64,000 nt of DNA from Sciurus carolinensis (GCF_902686445.1 NC_062217.1:86299758-86363757); one strand, 5' to 3'. Positions 34,016 to 46,877 are shown, counted from the stretch's first letter. Numbers and translations are program-made. The notes: generated by a model from the sequence alone, not told the origin.

Positions 34016-34120
34016 GGGGGTGCTGGGGATCAAACCCAGGACCTTGTGCTTACGAGGCAATCACTAGGACCTTGTGCTTACGAGGCAATCACTCTACCGA
34101 CTGAGCTATCTCCCCAGCCC
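34016..34120 (-). mobile_element. ID SINE, antisense, with internal 28-bp duplication
   Basis: Inverted ID ('tgctggggatcaaacccagg ... ctgagctatctccccagccc') inserted into the tail of the preceding ID, flanked by aaaacaattttt on both sides. A 28-bp block (aggacc...atcact) is doubled at 34038-34093, so the B-box side is repeated. Confidence 0.92.
34038..34093. repeat. Perfect 28-bp tandem duplication inside an ID
   Basis: Two identical adjacent units, 34038-34065 and 34066-34093. No other ID in the window has it. Confidence 0.95.
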
Positions 34121-34133
34121 CAAAAACAATTTT

Positions 34134-34800
34134 TTTGAAGTATAGGTAAAAAGTCCCTCTCCAGCCCCAATTCCCCTCCTCAGAGGCAACCACTGAAATG
34201 ATTTATTAAATGTAAATGTATCATTTGGACCTTATAATGTATTGTTATTTTTTGTCTTTGCATTTTTATTAGTGCATTGGAATTATAGATGATATTAGGG
34301 TTCATTGTGGCATAATTATATCTATCCAGTTTTCTTGAATGCTAACTTACATTTTAAGTTATTGTGTTCATTTTTCTTAATTAAAATAATTTTTGCACAT
34401 GAGTTTGAAACTTAAAATTATGTGAATTCCAGAAAGCCTCATACATGTAAATAATTTAAACTATGGTCTGTCAAATGTTACCATTTCTGGAACATGCACT
34501 AATGATAAATAGGATAAATATATTTTTAGAATCTTAAGTGTTTCACATAATTATGCAATACCTTAATAAATGCAGAGCTTTTATAATTTGCTAAAATAGT
34601 GTCAAAACATACCAGAATGCTTTGAGAAGCATTTTGTCTTGTGTGGAAAGCTTGGTTTCCAGGATCTTGGTATGAAAAAATAGCCAAATTCAGTTACTGA
34701 CTTTATTAACCTGTAGAGTCTATCTCCTTGCCATCACTATATAATGCCTATTCCCAGTATTTTGATCTTTTTTTTTTTTTTAACAAATCACCTCGTCCAT
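34134..34800. other. Intronic sequence, possible ancient retroposon trace
   Basis: 'aaaagtccctctcc...caggcaaccactgaaatg' near 34150-34200 recalls an old LINE-derived segment seen in many mammalian introns. The rest is unassigned AT-rich sequence with a T-run at 34768-34781. Confidence 0.25.
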
Positions 34801-34804
34801 GAAT

Positions 34805-34915
34805 TACAAATGAAACTCCTTTAGGGTAAGGACTATATCTTAATTATTTCAATATCCTCAGTGCACAGCACAGTGCCACACGTATACAAGGTATTTTATA
34901 AATGTTTACTGAAGA
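34805..34915 (+). mobile_element. L2 3' end
   Basis: L2 ending pattern: 'ctcctttagggtaaggacta', 'aatatcctcagtgcacagcacagtgccacac', 'aaggtattttataaatgttt'. Confidence 0.65.
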
Positions 34916-35829
34916 GGGAAAAGAGATCCAATACTGTGCATTTACCAGCATATATATCTATGTAAACTGTCTGTTTTTGCAATTTCAGTATAATGCTTAA
35001 AGACAATGAAAAAACAATAAAGTTTCATCTTAAATTTTGTTCTTATATTGATGGGAAGTTCTTCATCCCATGGTAATTAGGTTGATAACCTACTGCTTGC
35101 TTTTAAAAAGCTGTACTACAGCTCCAGAAATATGGCTTAGTAGTGGTTGGTGTAATTTCTGCCACTCTTGCATTTTTCTTTAAGAATTAGTGGTTTGCTT
35201 TAAATTTACTGTTAACAAACTAATGATGCTAAACATATAAATCACTTAATTTTTTTCACTCAGTCCACCTGATGATTTCCATAAATTGTTCATTTATTCA
35301 TAATACTCCAATTTCTCTTAGCTTTGAAATGAATCTTTCATTCTGGAACTTAGAAGAGATCTCTAGTTATATGCTATTAGGAGTAGGTTTGAGTAAGAAA
35401 AGTAAAGTTATATTTATACTGTAGAAATTTTTCTGCAAAAAAAAACATTCGATGTGTAATTTGTGTCAGTAATAGAAATAGATAATAAAATATCAAAATC
35501 ATCATGTTGTAAGATTTTGTTCACTATGAGTAAAAATATCTGAATTTACTTTGAAATTATGATTCTAATTTATATGATGAAGTAACTGAATTGTGCTTAT
35601 CATGTCAATACTTATTTAACAATTTTTATAAAGGTGAAAATGCCCTCTTTTTAAACTCTCACTGGAAGAGTGAAAGGTTAAAATGTACTCTAACCTGTGT
35701 TTCTAAATATATGTATTGGAAAATGTGTTAGAATTAGATATAATACAAAAGACAACTGTTGTAACCTGAACCGTCCGCCTGGTGCATGAAGTCATGCAGA
35801 AGGAGGGGAAGGTAAGTTGCACCAGGAGT
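34916..35829. other. Repeat-poor intronic stretch
   Basis: AT-rich, with no recognised repeat or gene. A candidate place to look for conserved non-coding sequence. Confidence 0.3.
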
Positions 35830-35990
35830 TGGAAGTCAGGAGTTTTCTTGCTAGCTTCACCACTTGGAGCTATGCAACCTTGGGCAAATCTCAGTGCCCT
35901 CTCTGTGCCTCCATTTCCTTGTTTATAAATAAGGAAGATAAACTAGAGTGCCTTGAAATTTCTTCCAGCACTGCAATGCTGTGACACTGT
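35830..35990 (+). mobile_element. MIR SINE
   Basis: Good MIR match: 'gagttttcttgctagcttcaccacttggagctatgcaaccttgggcaaatctc', 'gtgcctccatttccttgttta', 'cttccagcactgcaatgctgtgac'. Confidence 0.82.
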
Positions 35991-36796
35991 ATTTCTTCCA
36001 TGGATAATGAGTAAGTTTCCTGAATGATGTTATTTAGGTTTGTATAGGGAAGTTACCTTTCGCCTATATTTATTATGTCAGTGTTTGAAATACTAACCAG
36101 ACTTCCTGACTCAGGTGTTTTAGACACGACAAGAACCTGTTCAGGTCACTGGTATGCTAAAGCACCCCTGAAATTTCATTTATTATTCAAAGCAGACCCT
36201 CAAAGTAGGATAATGATGCATTCCATTTTGCTTTGAGTAGTGACTTTTTTTCATTATTCAGTTATTAAAACTTGGAGGATCAATGGTGAAGAACATACAT
36301 TAAAGTTAACATATCACTGAATATCTAAATAAAATGTTTGGGTAAGTGAAGATCTAGTGGAATTCATAGTTCTTTCACAGAAGTCATTTAAAAACTTACA
36401 ATGCCGTTTAATAATTGGCAGAAGAAACTAGAGGACTTGGCCAGGGTAATGGAAAGGGAGGGTATCTGGAGGGCTTAAGAGGAACCCTGTGTGACATGAA
36501 TAGTCTTGGAGGGCAGTTGTGTTTCTAATTATGCTCTGGATCTGTCTCCATCTTTCTTTTAGATGAACTGAAGTTTGGCCAGCTGTTAATTTTCTAACTT
36601 AATGTTAGAACTCTAATTGTGGAAATAGTGACTTAATACTGATTTCCAAAGGGAATATTTATTTAATTCAAGTGTTTCAAGAAGAAAATATGGATAAAAA
36701 GTTAATTTTGCTCTTCTTGAATGTAAACATTAAAGACCTTTGGTTTTAAATGAACCCATTTGTTTAAATTACTTCAAATTAAAATTAGCTGTCACT

Positions 36797-36918
36797 GCAG
36801 CCAGGTGTGGTGGCATGTACCTGTCACTCCAGCTATTCAGGAGACTGAGGCAGGAGGGTTGCTTGAGCATACAACTTCAAGGCCATCCTGGAATATTGCA
36901 AGTCCCTGTCTCAAAAAA
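36797..36918 (+). mobile_element. B1-like 7SL SINE
   Basis: 'cagccaggtgtggtggcatgt ... ctattcaggagactgaggcagg ... caagtccctgtctcaaaaa'. Flanked by a 16-bp duplication, aaaattagctgtcact / aaaattatctctcact, with two mismatches. Confidence 0.88.
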
Positions 36919-37792
36919 TAAAATTATCTCTCACTAAACTTTTAATTATAGTAGGTCAAGAAATAAAAACTGATTCATTCTTCCCTTTGAACAGAGATGA
37001 AAAGTGTTCATTGTATTTGCCTTACTTAACCAAATTAAGACTGAAGAGCATTCAGCTTTTCAGGTACTCATAAATGACTAAAATTCCCACATGAAAGAGA
37101 AAAAAAGATGATAATACACATGTGGCAAGCATTATTACAAGTGCTTCCCACACATTCTTATTTCATAAGTAATATAAGTAGATTAAAAGTATAATTTAAA
37201 AATGAATTTTGTAAATGTAAATATAATAAAGAAAAAAGCAAATTAGGTGTTTCTGGAGATTTATTCTCTATGAAAATATGTATACCTAGCAGTGCTTTAG
37301 AACTGTTACTAAAGATGTTGGAAAATTAATATTTTATAATTTCACCAAAACAGTTGATTGTGAATGGGAATTTCCTGGCAGAGCATTAAATTGTTAGGAA
37401 GTTATTGAAAAAAGTGTCTCTACAATGTATACCATATTCATTCAACAGCAAATAACAAAGATGTGGATCAGTTTGTTGTGGATAGAAAATTGTTTAAAAA
37501 TAATTAAGAAGGACCTGCATTTTTCCCTTTTCAAGTGGGATAGAAACCCCTGGGACTATATAATAAAAAGAAATTTTGCACTAAGGTAAAGAAGGCCCTT
37601 AAATTACATATGTGTATTTTATAGTAATCTTGGGAAATAATAAAACTAACATTATCTATTTAAAAAATCTATAGGAATTTTTTGCAGACTTATTCTATGT
37701 GCCATGAATATAGCATACATGGTAAGACATTGGAAAAAAACAGTCATTCCTTTTTAAACATATCAAAATCAGTTCTTTAAGGAAAGAAAAAC

Positions 37793-37886
37793 TGTGCTAG
37801 GGATATACAGTTCAGTAATAGAGCACTAATCTAGCATGTGCAAGGCCCTGGGTTTGTTCCCCAGTACAAGAAAGAAAGAAAAGAAT
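37793..37886 (+). mobile_element. ID SINE with AAAG tail
   Basis: 'gctagggatatacagttcag', 'ctagcatgtgcaaggccctgggtttgttccccag', then a (GAAA)n tail. Confidence 0.82.
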
Positions 37887-38797
37887 AACTCCTAGCAAGA
37901 CTAATATTTTAAAAGCCCCAAGCAATAATTGGAACCAAACAAAGGAATCTGAGTACAAATATGGGGTTTAAAGAGCATAAGAAAATTACACAAAAAATGT
38001 TATGTTGATAAATTTGAAAGAGATGAAATGGAAAATTTTCTAAAAGATACAAATGATCAAAATTAACTTAAAAAGTAGCAGATCTTACATATATCAGTAA
38101 TAGTTAATGACATTGAGTTTGTAATCAGATCTTCCCAACCCCATTAAAAAATATCCCAAATTGTTTATATTAGATTCTTATATGAGCTTATTCAAATAAT
38201 TTAAAATTTTTCAGACTTAAATAATTTGCATGCCAAAATCTGATGATAATTTTTTTAAAAAGTTGAGCCCAATCTTAGGTATGAACAAATAAGAATCCAA
38301 ACTAGAGTGATAACAATTAAATATTCTAGTATATTAAAAATTAAACCATAAGAAGAACTTATACTGCAAAACTAAGGTGATCAACATCTAAAACTCACAA
38401 TAGGTGCTAGAAAAAAGTGCTCTACAAAATCCTGTACTCAGTCGTGGTTTAAGAAACAAAAATCGCACAGTCTATAGAAAAGACTAGTCAGAAACTTCCT
38501 TAGCTTGATAAAAGTTAAAACCTCATGCTCAATGATAAAACTTTAAAAGTATTTGTGTTAAAGTCAGAAACAAGAAAGTATGTCTTCTACAGCCAGTAGA
38601 AGTCCTGGCTGGCTCTGGAAGACAAGAAAAAACAATAACAGGAATTAGTATTAGAAAAGGAAGGGATACATTTGTGCTTAATAGCAGATGATGCAATTGT
38701 GTGCCTACATAGAAAATTCAAAGGAGTGTTCCACTAGAACTATTAAGTGCTTTCTAACAGTTTCCTGGATACAAGATTAATATATAAAAATAACATT

Positions 38798-38886
38798 CAG
38801 ACTGAGGGTATAGCTCAGTGATAGTGTGTGCCTAACATGCATGAGACTCTAGGTTCTATCCTCAGTGCTTTCAAAAACAAAAATAA
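38798..38886 (+). mobile_element. Diverged ID SINE
   Basis: 'actgagggtatagctcagtg', 'cctaacatgcatgagactct', 'ggttctatcctcagtgct', A-rich tail. Directly followed by a younger ID. Confidence 0.8.
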
Positions 38887-38888
38887 TG

Positions 38889-39029
38889 AGGCTGGGGTTG
38901 TGGCTCAGTGGTAGAGCACTTGCCTAGCATGTGAGAGGCACTGGGTTCAATCCTTAGCACCACATCAAAATAAATAAATAAAATAAAGGTAATGTGTCCA
39001 TCTACAACTAAAAATTTTTTTTAAATAAA
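38889..39029 (+). mobile_element. ID SINE (long-tail subtype)
   Basis: Near-consensus core ('ggctggggttgtggctcagt', 'gagcacttgcctagcatgtg', 'tgggttcaatccttagcacc') plus 'aaggtaatgtgtccatctac' tail, inserted in the A-rich tail of the preceding ID. Confidence 0.92.
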
Positions 39030-39390
39030 TAATGTTTCTAAGTACCAATAATAACCAATCAGAAAACTGAAAAACTATTTAGAACAATCTAAAGCATCTG
39101 GGAATAAACCTGACAAAAGATGTGTAAGACTTTCAAGGTCAAGATCCAAGGTACAATTGAAAGACATTTAAGAAGTTTCTCATCAGTGGAACAGTGTGCT
39201 CCTTACTGGAAAAACTAGATTGTAAAGAGGTAAAATTTATTTGTCTGTAAGTTTAATGCATTTCTAGCTAAAATTGTATCTTGGATTTTTGTGGAATCAA
39301 ATTTCATATGCAGGGACTAAAAGGTCCAATGAGGTCAAGACAATTTTGTAGAACGAGGTTGAGGGACTTGCCCTGCTATATATCAAGTAC

Positions 39391-39428
39391 AATCATCCCT
39401 GGGTATCCACTGGGGATTGGTCCCAGGA

Positions 39429-39467
<39 letters not shown>

Positions 39468-39745
39468 ATCTCCTGCAGAAACTAAAATCTTTGTATGCTC
39501 AAGTACCTTATGTGAAATGGCATAGTATTTGCATGGAACCTGTGCATAGCCTCCAGTATACTTTAAATCATTTCTAGATGACTTATTAATACCTAATACA
39601 GTGTAAATGCTATGTAAACAGTTGTCATGCTGTATAATTTAGAGAATCACAGCAAGAAAAGTATTTATACATGTTCAGTTCAGATACAATTTTTTAATAA
39701 GTATTTTTTATTTGAGGTTGGTTGAATTCCTGATTAGTTTTGGAG
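39391..39745 (-). mobile_element. Pogo/Tigger-like MITE, copy 2, antisense
   Basis: 'catccctgggtatccactgggg', 'ggtcccaggaac', 'gctcaagtaccttatgtgaa', 'agtatactttaaatcatttctagatgact', 'tacatgttcagttcagatac' form the inverse of the 12.0 and 47.9 kb copies. A (CA)n microsatellite expanded inside it. Confidence 0.75.
39429..39467. repeat. (CA)n microsatellite
   Basis: About 18 uninterrupted CA units inside the DNA-transposon copy. It is likely to vary in length between individuals. Confidence 0.95.
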
Positions 39746-41699
39746 GGCCAAGGCTACTACTCTCTTAAGTGTGAAAGCATGAAATAGGCAGATAAGGAAT
39801 GAAATAAGCTAGAGGAAAAGTCTTTCCACTGCTAAAAATATAACTAGGGAAGCCCATTTATCAATATCTGTTATTTGTGACTACTTCAACCCACTTTGTC
39901 CTTTTAGATAGCAAAACTTTACCACCTGAGCCATCACTGCCTCTACTCCAAACCTGAGCAGACATTACAATTGAACGTAGAACTCTCTGGCTAAGCCTCA
40001 CAATTCCATTCAACAATCCAGGCAATCACACAGTTAATACAAAATTAATTTACCTAGCCCTACTCCACATTATATTACTTCTAATTAGTAAACCCAGTAA
40101 CAGTGTTTTGTCAAGATATTGTTATAAAAGGGTATCGCATATAATACAGATTAAATCTTTGGTTCTGATTCTGCTCCAGTCTTAACTCAAACTTTCATTT
40201 CCTGATGAGTAGTTCCCTCTCGAGCCCATCTGTGCTCAACTTGCAGACGCTGCAGAACTCCAGGGCTCTGACCCAGCCTTTCTTCTTCTTCCTGCCCTAG
40301 ATGATCTCCATGCAGTCTGAGGGTTTTAAATACCTTCTGCTTGATGACAGATCCCAGATGTGAGCCTCCAGCTTCAACACTTCCATGTCTGTTAGGCATT
40401 TCAAACTTCATGCATCCCAAATAGAACTTTTGATTGCCATGCCCTTCCCCAACCTGACCCTCCTCTGCTTTCCCCATGTTGGAAAAAGACAGTTCCATTT
40501 CTCTAGATGGAGGCATGAGTACTAGGTCCTCCTCAGTCCTTCTTTGGTCCTCCCCACCAGAGCCCTTGGGCATTTCTCATGGGGCAACCTTTAGGCAGGT
40601 TCTGCTGTTTCTCACCATTTGCACTGCTTCTCTGGACACCAGCATGGTCCTCTCTCTGGAGCCTCTGTGCTCACCCTTGCCCATCTCCACCTGGAGTGCT
40701 CTGCCTCCATAGCTGAGGCTTCCCTTTCCTTTTGTCTTCATGTCTATGTCCCATTCCCCCTGACCTACAAAACCTCCCCTGCTCCTCTCTGACCATATGC
40801 CCCACTCCTGTGTCTCCAGACAAGAGAGGGCATCTGGCACATCTGACAAGGCATGTGTTGTGTCATGCCCCCTGCCACACACACAAATGTAAGATGAGGG
40901 GACAGAGCCCTTGTTTGGTTCAGTACCAAGTCCTCAGAGAATCCTGTGGGCGGAGCATGTTGAAGGACTGCATGTTGCCTGTGGATTGGTGTCTGGTTAT
41001 GAAGGGAATGCAGGTGGAACTGTACTCTCATCCTCTCTGCCCCCCATCATCAGACATTCTGTCTTCTCAAGGGCTTGAGTCTTGCCCTGGCTTGAGACAA
41101 CCTCCTTTTTTGACCTCGCTGACAAAAGTCTTGTCAGCACTCTGGAGGAGGTTTCATCCCATAGCTGCCCTCCCACCTCCCTCCTGTTTTTGAAGGAAGC
41201 TACTTGTCTCCCCATCCTCCTCTTCCATTGTGACTTCACTCTGATGTCCAGGACCCACAACTCCTCTGTCTTGAAGAAATCTCCACTAGGCCCTTTACTT
41301 TCCTTTAACCCACATTGCCTATCCTTTGAGTTGTATATAGCTTCTACTCACCCCATCTACTCCTCTTTAACCCTTCTCCTGTATGTCCCTACTCTCCCAC
41401 GAGACTGGTCACTTGAGGACCAACAGTGGTGTCCCTCTTGTGAGATCAAAGGGACTTTTATTTATTTTCATTCTTGAACTCTTGAAAGAATGTTGACACT
41501 ATTAATCACCCCTCTTCAAAGCCCTCAAGACTGACTTCTGATACATAAGCGTGACTCACAGGTATGCTGGGCTCTGCTATCCTTGAGTGCCCTTTTGCCC
41601 TTGAGCCCATCCCTGGTCTTCAGGCACCTTCTGGCTCCTTGTTGACTTTAGAAGCTTCCAGAGTTAACTGAACCATTTCTACTAAGGTTAGAAGTTTCT
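39746..41699. other. Intronic sequence, no gene found
   Basis: Several overlapping open frames of 70-150 codons lie on both strands at 40187-41477, a CT-rich stretch. None has a recognisable domain, and overlapping frames on opposite strands argue for chance. A weak L2 origin is possible. Confidence 0.3.
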
Positions 41700-41795
41700 A
41701 AACTTCCAAGCTACTTGAAAGGCTGAGGCAAGAAGATCTCTTAAGGCCAGCCTGGGCAACATAGCAAGGCCCCTGTCTCTTTAAAAAAAAATTCT
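41700..41795 (+). mobile_element. Partial B1-like 7SL SINE
   Basis: 'caagctacttgaaaggctga', 'ggccagcctgggcaacatag', 'gcccctgtctctttaaaaaa'. The 5' part is missing. Confidence 0.78.
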
Positions 41796-42194
41796 AAACT
41801 AACTTTGCTACAATGACTGAAAGGGAGGAAATGATGATGCCAAAAATAAAAGGTAATTTCACAGAGCATATTTTCCAAGAACCTAACAAAATCTAAACTC
41901 TGGGACTTTAAGGAAGCTCATCTGGCCCACACTGAGGGAGACCATTTTTGCCATCATCTAGCACCAGTGGGCTTGGTCTTCACTCACCTTGATCCCTTCT
42001 GCCTGACTGTAGTACCTTTCCCTGAAGTTCCACCTTTACATGGACAAGTCATGAGTCCTTTCTGATGTCATGATTCATTGTTTTTGTTTTCTGCCAAGTT
42101 CATCATAAGGTCTTTTTCTTTGCTTTTCACACCCACTCCCATGAAGCTACAGCCACTGACAGACCCTCCTCCTAACCACTTCGTACATTCTGAG

Positions 42195-42330
42195 AACTGT
42201 GTTATTGGATTGTTTCATCATTGTGTGAACATCATCAAGTGTACTATGGCATCACTAGGTGGTATAAGCCTATGGAACCCCATTATTTTGTAATCCATTA
42301 TTGCCTGAATTATGGCAGCACATGACTTTA
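42195..42330 (+). mobile_element. Tigger-like DNA-transposon fragment
   Basis: 'tttcatcattgtgtgaacatcatcaagtgtactatggcatcactaggtggtataagcctatggaa' matches the family of 13128-13520 in the opposite orientation. Confidence 0.6.
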
Positions 42331-42442
42331 TCTTAAAAATGCTCAGTAATGCAGGGTACAGTATTCTGTTGTTAGATCATATGAACCTTACAAAGTTAGT
42401 AGTCACACTTGGAGGTTTTCCATCAAAGATGAGAATAAACCT

Positions 42443-42700
42443 GTGCTAGGCCATTTTGCATTACTATGATAAAAATGCCTGAGGTGTATTACTTAGAAAG
42501 AAAAGAATTTTATTCAGCTCAACATTTTGGAGGTTCAAGGGCCCTGTTAGCTGCAACACATGTTTGGTGGCTAGGATCTCACAATCCCTTCCAAGAGCAT
42601 GCCCCTAGTTGACCTAAAAACCTCCCCGCAGGCTCCACATCATCTTCCATCCTCTCCCCCAATAGGGTGCTAGGCATTCCCTTCACACAACCTCTGTGCT
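42443..42700 (-). mobile_element. MaLR LTR fragment, antisense
   Basis: 'ctaggccattttgcattactatgataaaaatgcctgaggt', 'ttcagctcaacattttggaggttca', 'caagagcatgcccctagttgac'. The distal part is lost. Confidence 0.65.
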
Positions 42701-45700
42701 ACTCCCCCGTGATCTCAGTCTCTGAAGATACTGTCACCCTTTCTCTATACTTACTTCTTCTAGTACTCTTGCTGAGCCACTGTGACTCATATCTGTGCTG
42801 ACTTTGCTATCTGACTGATATTAGGGATATGATTTATTCATTTTCTCCATATTAGTACATTAAAGTTGTACATGATAGTGGGATTCATTGTAGGGATATG
42901 ATTTAAAAGTGGTATTGATAAAAAAAAAACCCTCCAGAACCGCCACATGTCATCTGCAACTACCTGAAGTCAGCAGCTGTGAAGGGAAATGGAGGCCACT
43001 TCTGCTTTAGAGGTGCCCTTTCGAATGGATCCAGATTGTTAGTATTCCAAAGAGTGCTCTGGTTAAATTTGGCATTCATGCACATATGCATCTTACAAAG
43101 CAAAACCCAGCCTGTGAAGTACAGCAGTGAGGCTCACCAGTGAGTATAAGGGACACTCTTACCCTTGACTAGTTAGGTTCTGTTGGGAAAACTGCACCCC
43201 CCCAAAATTACTGCTCCCAACACGTAGACTGTCAGGCAGGAGGATGGAGTTCACTCTAAGCTCTGTGTCATCAATCATAGCTGCTGTCCTGTCAGGGCTG
43301 GTTATGTGCCTCAGCAATCCCAGAAGCATTATCTTCTAACACTGGGCTAATTGTGCACAGTGTATTGTATTTGTCTTTTGTGTACTTACTATTGACACAA
43401 TTAAAGAGCAGAAAGGAGTAGAAACCATGATGAACAATGAAAAAGGAATCAGCTGATTTTTTAAAAAATTAGAACTTCAAAAAATGTAAGTCATGGTCAT
43501 GACACTTTTATAATGATAAATGTGATATGTAGTTATGGAAAATGTGGAAATGTATGAAAAGAAAATAAAAATCATCCCATTCTTAAAAAGACCACTGTTA
43601 ACATTTCAGTGTCATTCTTCCTTTTTCTATATGCATATATGAGTGTGTGTAAAACAGCTGATATTAGACTGTATATTGTGAGTCTCTTGTCATGTATCAT
43701 TATAGCATCAGATTTCTTCAAATCATTAATGTGGTTTGAAATTATATTTAATATAACAATATATCAATATATTTCAATAGTTATAAATTATATGAAATAC
43801 TTATATTTTAGTAATTATGGATCAACCATAGATTTTCTTGTATGTCTGGCCTTACTCTATAAGGAATTTAAGGTACCGTATCAGTTAGGAATTATTTTGT
43901 CTGCAACTAACACAAAAAATCTAAAATAAATATAGTTTTTCCTCCTAACATAAGGAAAGTCTGAAAGTGACTGGCAGGGTTGATTCAACAGCTCCACATT
44001 GTCACAGCAGATGCCTTGGAGCTTATTGACTCGAGCTTGCAAGGTGGCAAGCTCCAGGCATCACGTATGCACTCGATATAGAAATAGTACAAATAACATC
44101 TGTCTTTTTCTTTGAAAACCAGTTTTCCCAGAAGTTTTCCAGCAGGGTTCTTATACCTCACTGAACAAAAATACATTTCATAGTCACCTCTAGCCAGAAG
44201 GGAGGATGGGAGAGCAAGAACTTCCCTTCCTCGTCACATTAGAGGCAGAAAAGATAAATAGGAGCTGTGTCGGTCAACCGGGGGGTCAGTCACAGCCAGC
44301 CACAGTGACTTATTTGACTCACCTTTTAGAGGACATTTCTGTGCTCTTATCTTCCTTCTGGTAAATAACATTACAAGAAACCATGTACAAAAATTTATAT
44401 AAATATCTGGTTATTGCCACAGTATCAGGCCCTAGAAGTAGAATTCAAGGTCAAAGGTATTATTGCTTTTACATATCTCATACTTGTTATTAAATTCTTT
44501 TTCCAGAAAGATCTTACCACTGTATACTACCATACAAAGTGTGATACCACTGGATGCTCCCATTTAGGACATTCTCTTAATTGTCCATCTCTAACATTTA
44601 ATGAGCTGTGACCACTGCCAAAGCACAGGCAGAGCACCCAGATAGCATCATTCTTAAAGGCTACACCTGGAGGTCACAATGCAATTCCAGTGGCATATAT
44701 TTAAGCGTTCTGAGTACTTGAGCCTAAAGGGCCTGGAAAGAGTGAAGCCAGCATAGATGAATAATAAGACACTGTAGTCAGCTTCTCCATCCTCTTCTGT
44801 TTGACCAATGAAATAAGTAGTTGTTTATGACCCTGTGTTCCTTAACAGGTACACACAATGAGCCTTTGAGGTGAGCCTTTGATAGTTCCTTGCTGAGGTC
44901 ACTCTGAACATTGCGGAATATTTTGCTTCCCTGACTCCACAGGGAAATGCCAGCAGCTCTGTTCAGTCTGTGACAATCAGAAAAGTCTCCTTCCTTCCTG
45001 TGTGCCACAATGCTGTTGGGGAGCCCACTAGCTCCTGGGTTGAGCACATCAACAAACAGGTGACACTGTGGCAAACAGTGCAAAACAATTGTTCATCCAA
45101 GAGGGTGGCTGGACACATTAGATACCCACACTGGCTTCTCCTCACACACCTCCAGAAATGCACATTTTCCAGTTCTGCCTGCAGACATCAGGAGGGAAGG
45201 GTGCACAAGCCAGATCTACCCTCAGGACCAAGGCCTACCCTCAGAACAGAGCCTACAGCAGTCAAGTGGTCTTTGGAGACCAGCAATTATGCTGTCCTTG
45301 GACAGCAAGGAGAGAGGACACCTGTGATGCTTAGGCTAAGCAAGGGTAGGTAGGAAATGGAGGGAACTTCCTGAAACAGAGGAGAGCATGATCAGAAGAG
45401 AGTGCCCAGGGCAGCAACGTAGGCCTGTGTCGGCCACCCTTAAGGGAAGTATGAAATAAGGACAGTTCAGCAGGCTGAGCTCTGGATGGGGAAGGATTTC
45501 AGGCTACAAAAACACCATATGCAGAAGCCATAACAGTGGCATTTCAGAGACTGCTGGAGTTTGGTGTGTCTGGGGCTGTTTCCAGTCCTGATGGGTCTTG
45601 CATGTTACCATGGTTTTGTCCTGTGTGGTGTTGGTTGGATACTTGACAGTTATCCTTTGGGCTATGTGTTAAAAGACTGCAGGGAGGAGAGGGCTAAAGG

Positions 45701-45774
45701 TGAAGAGACCATTAAGGGCTTCTTAGTGAGCTTTTTGTCTCCATATTGAAGGATCTGACTCAGGCTACTTAAGA
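42701..45774. other. Repeat-poor intronic stretch
   Basis: No gene recognised. Apart from a short piece like a squirrel L1 3' UTR near 42850-42900 ('gttgtacatgatagtgggattcattgt'), no clear repeat is seen. Confidence 0.3.
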
Positions 45775-46055
45775 AGTAGCTCATTTAGCTCACTGTTTGG
45801 GGCCTGACACTGGCATTGGCTCGGTTCTGGTGATATCTTTCACCAGATAAAACATCTGTGTGAAGGGAGGATCTTATATGGCCAAATAGGAAGTCCAAGA
45901 GAGAAGGCCAGAGCCCCACAATCCTCCTTCATAGGACTTCCCACTAGGCTTCACCCTTTCAAAGATCCATGACCTTCCAGTAGCACCATACTGGGGACCA
46001 AGACTCCAACACATGAACTTTTGGGGGACACTCATATCACATGAAAACCCTAGCA
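45775..46055 (-). mobile_element. MLT1/MST-like LTR fragment, antisense
   Basis: 'ctcatttagctcactgtttggggcc', 'cactaggcttcaccctttca', 'caacacatgaacttttgggggacactcatatcac', 'aaccctagca' at the end: the 5' half of a MaLR LTR in inverse. Confidence 0.7.
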
Positions 46056-46752
46056 AGGAACCTTCATGATAATCTTCAGGGAGCTGAATGCCTGTCCTTC
46101 TAGGGATGCCTGTCAGAGCTGACTAAGACTTAGAATTGTAACTTGGAGGAGAAGCAGAAGGTAACCTACAATGGTTCCATGACATACCTCATGGGAAAGA
46201 GTGGGTTGTTTCCTGTACAATAATTAAGTTTCAGAAGTAAAACATTTTACCTTCTAAGAATGTGCAAAATGGTAGTCACTAATTGAGTAGAATTTACACA
46301 ATATATGAATTTTTCTCCAATTAGTCATATATTAACTTCTAGGGCTACATATACATTAATAAGCACATTCTTGATCCAGTGCCAGCTACCCACCTTATAG
46401 TCCCAAATCCACTTATTAGGATTGAAATGAGACTTATCCCAGAGTATTTACATTTTTAACTAGAGTCAAACTCATAGTAGAAAATCAAACATCAGCAGAC
46501 TTGTGTAGTAATGTTTTTGGCAGAGGCAACTTACTGTTAACTAAAATTACCCCATGTGGATATCACTTACTCAAAGAAAAATCCTGATGTCATTAAGTGA
46601 TTATGAGGCCTGGTTTGACATTAAGGTTCATGTCTAAAGCATCTTTTATGGTTAGAGAAGTCTGTGTCATTGTCAGCTTCCTCTTCTGCATTTTTAAGTC
46701 ATTTCCTTTTCCATTTACCCAAACTAGGTAAAACTATTTGCAATGATTATCT

Positions 46753-46877
46753 ATTACGGATGTGATAGTATACACCTGTAGTACCAGCTACTCAGGCTGA
46801 GCTGGGTGGATCATTTGAGCCTAGGAGTTTGGGTCAGCTTGGGAAATGTAATGAGACCCTGTCTCAAGAAGAAGATG
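46753..46877 (+). mobile_element. B1-like 7SL SINE
   Basis: 'gatgtgatagtatacacctgtagtaccagctactcaggctgagctgggtggatcatttgagcctaggag', then 'gagaccctgtctcaagaag'. Old, diverged. Confidence 0.75.

Larger units (their letters stand above)
37890..39290 (+). mobile_element. Ancient L1 ORF2 remnant, sense, interrupted by two IDs
   Basis: Fragments translate to L1 ORF2-like text: KFERDEMENFLKDTND near 38010-38060, then ADDAIVCLHRKF (a decayed FADD box) near 38683-38720, SFLDTRLIYKNN, then KHLGINLTKDV near 39090-39120. Many stops; interrupted at 38798-38886 and 38889-39029. Confidence 0.75.

Noticed and set aside
40187..41477. Cluster of open frames of 78-153 codons
   Set aside because: CT-rich sequence with frames on both strands and no recognisable protein family; inside the predicted GJA3 intron.
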